A DNA stretch of 64,000 nt, taken from NCBI GenBank assembly GCA_032054765.1, contig DAMBSC010000007.1, positions 1 through 64,000 on the forward strand, written 5' to 3'. Under the pieces are notes generated by a model. That model was given only the letters and a program-made list of their open reading frames with translations. It ran no database searches and was not told where the DNA came from. The position numbers and the translations under genes were made by a program. The stretch is from DFXE01 sp032054765 (GTDB lineage Bacteria; Bacteroidota; Bacteroidia; Bacteroidales; Tannerellaceae). Numbering within the stretch: the stretch's first letter is position 1; every line of letters starts with the position of its first letter. This document shows positions 61,658 to 64,000 of this stretch, in pieces.

Positions 61658-62749
61658 TTATTTTTTTGTCATTAACTCTAAATATGAATTAACAATTTTT
61701 TCTTTATCGAATAAACATTCGGCAGTTCTTCTATTTTCCTCTCCGATTTCCTTTAGTCTCTGAGGTGGTAATGATAATAAATATCTGATCGCTTTACATA
61801 TGGATTGTAAATCGTATGGATCACAAAGTAAATTTGCCTCTTTTATTAATAAAGGAATATCAGATACCAATGAAGAAATTATGGGCTTACCGGACGCCAT
61901 CCCTTCACATATTGCATTAGGTAAGCCTTCATGAAAGCTGAATAAACCCACAGCATCTGCTTCAGATATAATGTGCTGAATATTAGTTGATTCTTTTTTT
62001 ATTTCAAAAACAGCCTTCAACTCTAACTCATTTATTAAATTTTTAGCATTGTTCAACAAGTTCCTATTGGAGTATGATCTGCCATACCACTTTACTTTTA
62101 ATTGTTTTTTTTCAGCTGGACTAAGTAGGGATATCGCTTTTATTACACCTAATATATTTTTATTTGCATGAATTCTAGCAGGTATTACTATAATAGTTTT
62201 TTTATTTTTATTAATTTGATAATTATTATTTAAGGTCCATTTTTCTAAATCTAACATATTATAAATCACCTCACATTTTTCTTTTGGTATTATAGGTAAT
62301 GATTTTCTCAGAGTAGTTATATTTGAATAAGAATTTGCGACAATAGAATCAGCAAAAATATAACTTATCCTAATAAATTTGTTAATTCCGAATTTTAATA
62401 TATTAGGATTAGAGCTCCTTTCACCAATTATTAATTTCCATTTTCTATTAGGTAAACTAGATATTATTGAATAAAAGTTGGGATAAGGAAGAAAAGATAA
62501 TACAATATCATATTCATTTTTTCTGATTAATTTTCTGATAGTTAAATATTTAAACAAATAATTTTTTTTTGGAATTTGTATCGTTTTCAGTTTTACTTTA
62601 TTGATTTCGTCTTTAAAGAAATTTAAAGTATTATTATATTGCATTAATACAACATCATGTCCCTTTCTTTTAAACTCAATAGCTAAATTTATAATTTGCC
62701 GTTGAGCGCCACCATTGTTTAGAGAATCAATCATGCAAAGAATCTTCAT
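61658..62749 (-). CDS. GT4-family glycosyltransferase
   Basis: This 363-residue GT-B enzyme begins I-D-S-L-N-N-G-G-A-Q-R-Q, the N-terminal Gly-rich loop. It has V-I-P-A-R-I-H-A-N-K-N near 190, and E-G-L-P-N-A-I-C-E-G near 268 where E-x7-E is intact. As with its neighbours it should build the lipid-linked repeat unit of the capsule in the cytoplasm. It follows the EpsG-type polymerase gene by 96 bases. Very low G+C, like the rest of this stretch, points to a serotype-specific, exchanged segment. Confidence 0.9.
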   Translation of the reverse strand: MKILCMIDSLNNGGAQRQIINLAIEFKRKGHDVVLMQYNNTLNFFKDEINKVKLKTIQIPKKNYLFKYLTIRKLIRKNEYDIVLSFLPYPNFYSIISSLPNRKWKLIIGERSSNPNILKFGINKFIRISYIFADSIVANSYSNITTLRKSLPIIPKEKCEVIYNMLDLEKWTLNNNYQINKNKKTIIVIPARIHANKNILGVIKAISLLSPAEKKQLKVKWYGRSYSNRNLLNNAKNLINELELKAVFEIKKESTNIQHIISEADAVGLFSFHEGLPNAICEGMASGKPIISSLVSDIPLLIKEANLLCDPYDLQSICKAIRYLLSLPPQRLKEIGEENRRTAECLFDKEKIVNSYLELMTKK

Positions 62750-62845
62750 TATTTAATTATGCTGTATATTATCACTTTATATATGATTATATCTTTTAAT
62801 TTTTATATATGGTTTATATCTTAAATTTGCTGGATGATTTTAAAA

Positions 62846-64000
62846 TCAATTCAATCTATATGTGTCTGTATTTAGTGAACCTTTGTATAATATTTCTCTA
62901 AATGGGTATTCCTCTTTGGTGAATATAGATGAATAAGGATACCAGCGATTAATATTTATAGTATTTTGGTATATATGTGAAGTTGATCTAAAATAGTAAT
63001 TGTATTTATTAATTACAGGTGAAGCTAAAACTATTATTAAAATAATATATTTATATATATATTTGTTGTTTATATGGTAAATATATTTTATTATATTAAT
63101 TGAAATTATTAATATAAAGGGTGTAAAATAATTTATAAAACGAGAAAAACCAGGATTAAAAAAGTAAAATAGTGAAATAATAAAATAATTAAAAAATAAT
63201 TCTTTGAAAATTATATGGTTAATTCTTCTAGAAATAATTGAATATGCTAAAAAGGGGAAAATAAAATATATGCAGAGATCAATGATTTTAGTTCTTATAG
63301 ATTTTTCGATCCATATGTATTGATTATATCTTTCAAATATGTTTAAAAAAATAAAATTATCTGAATATTTAATCCCATCTATTATTAATAAAAAAGAGTA
63401 AGAGATTAAAAATAATTTTATAATTGATTTGTTATTTATATTTACATTTTTGAAAAAAGGAAAAAATAGTAATATTATCGCTGAATTATGAAATAAGATC
63501 GCTACAAGAGACAGTATATAGTATTTTTTCCATTTTCCCCAATAATAATATGGATATGCTATTATAAATATACAAATAGCTATTGATTCTCTTAAAATTT
63601 CCATATTAAAATAGAAGTAAAAAAAACAAAAATATATTAGAACAGAAATAAATTTTAATTTAGTGTTATTTCTTATAAAGTTGAATATTACAATATTTAA
63701 AAAAGTAGCATGTACTATTTGAAAAAACCAAAATTCTTTTACAATTGATTTACATAAAGAAAGTAATAAGATGAAAAATGGCTCCCATTTAAATGATAAT
63801 AATTCGGATAAATTTAATTGATAAATATATGGTGTTCTCCATTCAAAAAAATCCTGATAACTAAGTGAATCTCCTCCTACTTTCCAGCGAAATCCAGCAA
63901 TTAGGATAAAAATGATGCATACTGTCCAGTATATAAAGTCAGATATTTTATTGTTTTTGCTTTGATATTTGTGTGGGTATAAATCAAATATTAATGCTAA
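62846..64000 (-). CDS. EpsG-family polysaccharide polymerase, 5' end outside the window
   Basis: The minus-strand frame stays open from the stop at 62846 to the window edge at 64000: 384 codons, with no start needed at the internal ATG at 63604. By my hand translation the part upstream of that ATG has the EpsG hallmark G-F-R-W-K-V-G-G-D-S-L-S-Y followed by F-K-W-E-P-F-F. The later part has R-E-S-I-A-I-C-I-F and L-F-H-N-S-A-I, also typical. About ten membrane helices are expected. EpsG proteins are Wzy-like polymerases that join repeat units at the periplasmic face. The gene is therefore partial in this window and not truncated in nature, as far as can be seen. Extreme AT-richness. Confidence 0.85.
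   Translation of the reverse strand, partial: LALIFDLYPHKYQSKNNKISDFIYWTVCIIFILIAGFRWKVGGDSLSYQDFFEWRTPYIYQLNLSELLSFKWEPFFILLLSLCKSIVKEFWFFQIVHATFLNIVIFNFIRNNTKLKFISVLIYFCFFYFYFNMEILRESIAICIFIIAYPYYYWGKWKKYYILSLVAILFHNSAIILLFFPFFKNVNINNKSIIKLFLISYSFLLIIDGIKYSDNFIFLNIFERYNQYIWIEKSIRTKIIDLCIYFIFPFLAYSIISRRINHIIFKELFFNYFIISLFYFFNPGFSRFINYFTPFILIISINIIKYIYHINNKYIYKYIILIIVLASPVINKYNYYFRSTSHIYQNTININRWYPYSSIFTKEEYPFREILYKGSLNTDTYRLN

Overview
The window looks like chromosomal DNA of a Bacteroidales bacterium. The evidence is two SusC/SusD pairs, a FecI/FecR-type sigma/anti-sigma pair, Bacteroidetes-type promoters (TAnnTTTG at -7), a type III glutamine synthetase, a two-subunit methylmalonyl-CoA mutase and a Bacteroides-style capsule locus. 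A Parabacteroides-like (Tannerellaceae) host is my best guess, but nothing here proves the genus. I see no tRNA, rRNA, IS element, integrase or CRISPR array.

Region 1 (1-17830) is an ECF-sigma-controlled glycan-utilisation locus. It holds an ECF sigma factor, a FecR anti-sigma factor, a SusC with an STN signalling domain and a SusD. These are followed by an unusual co-directional train: Asp-box propeller lipoprotein, HGSNAT-like membrane acetyltransferase, DUF4832-type protein, second acetyltransferase, amidohydrolase, second propeller and a GNAT acetyltransferase. A bipartite motif (TATGTGG-N13-AAACGTCTT) lies before both fecR and susC and is a good candidate for the promoter read by this sigma factor. 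A 100-bp symmetrical array of four palindromes lies upstream of the sigma gene.

Region 2 (17831-31607) is mostly household genes: a 42-bp tandem repeat, a small AraC-type regulator, an ABC-F ATPase with a degenerate second site, an LTA-synthase-like phosphotransferase, pirin, an M64 peptidase, glutamine synthetase III, an exported beta-rich protein, a secreted alpha/beta hydrolase, a Tat-exported sugar isomerase-like protein, a MATE transporter and two tiny unknown genes.

Region 3 (31665-43371, minus strand) is a second polysaccharide utilisation locus: SusC, SusD, GH97, GH95 and GH36. It is aimed at alpha-galactosyl and alpha-L-fucosyl (or L-galactosyl) ends. A palindrome array with 22-bp period sits between GH97 and GH95. 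A divergent 739-residue secreted protein (43635-45854) may be an unassigned glycosidase.

Region 4 (45914-50119) is the mutA/mutB methylmalonyl-CoA mutase operon (succinate/propionate pathway), ending in a strong bidirectional terminator.

Region 5 (50118-64000, minus strand, very AT-rich) is a capsule/exopolysaccharide locus. It encodes an EpsG-type polymerase that runs off the window, three GT4 glycosyltransferases, a VapE-type helicase, a Wzc-type tyrosine kinase/chain-length regulator, an OmpA-TPR outer-membrane protein, an MBOAT O-acyltransferase and an SGNH-fold partner that probably acetylate the polymer.
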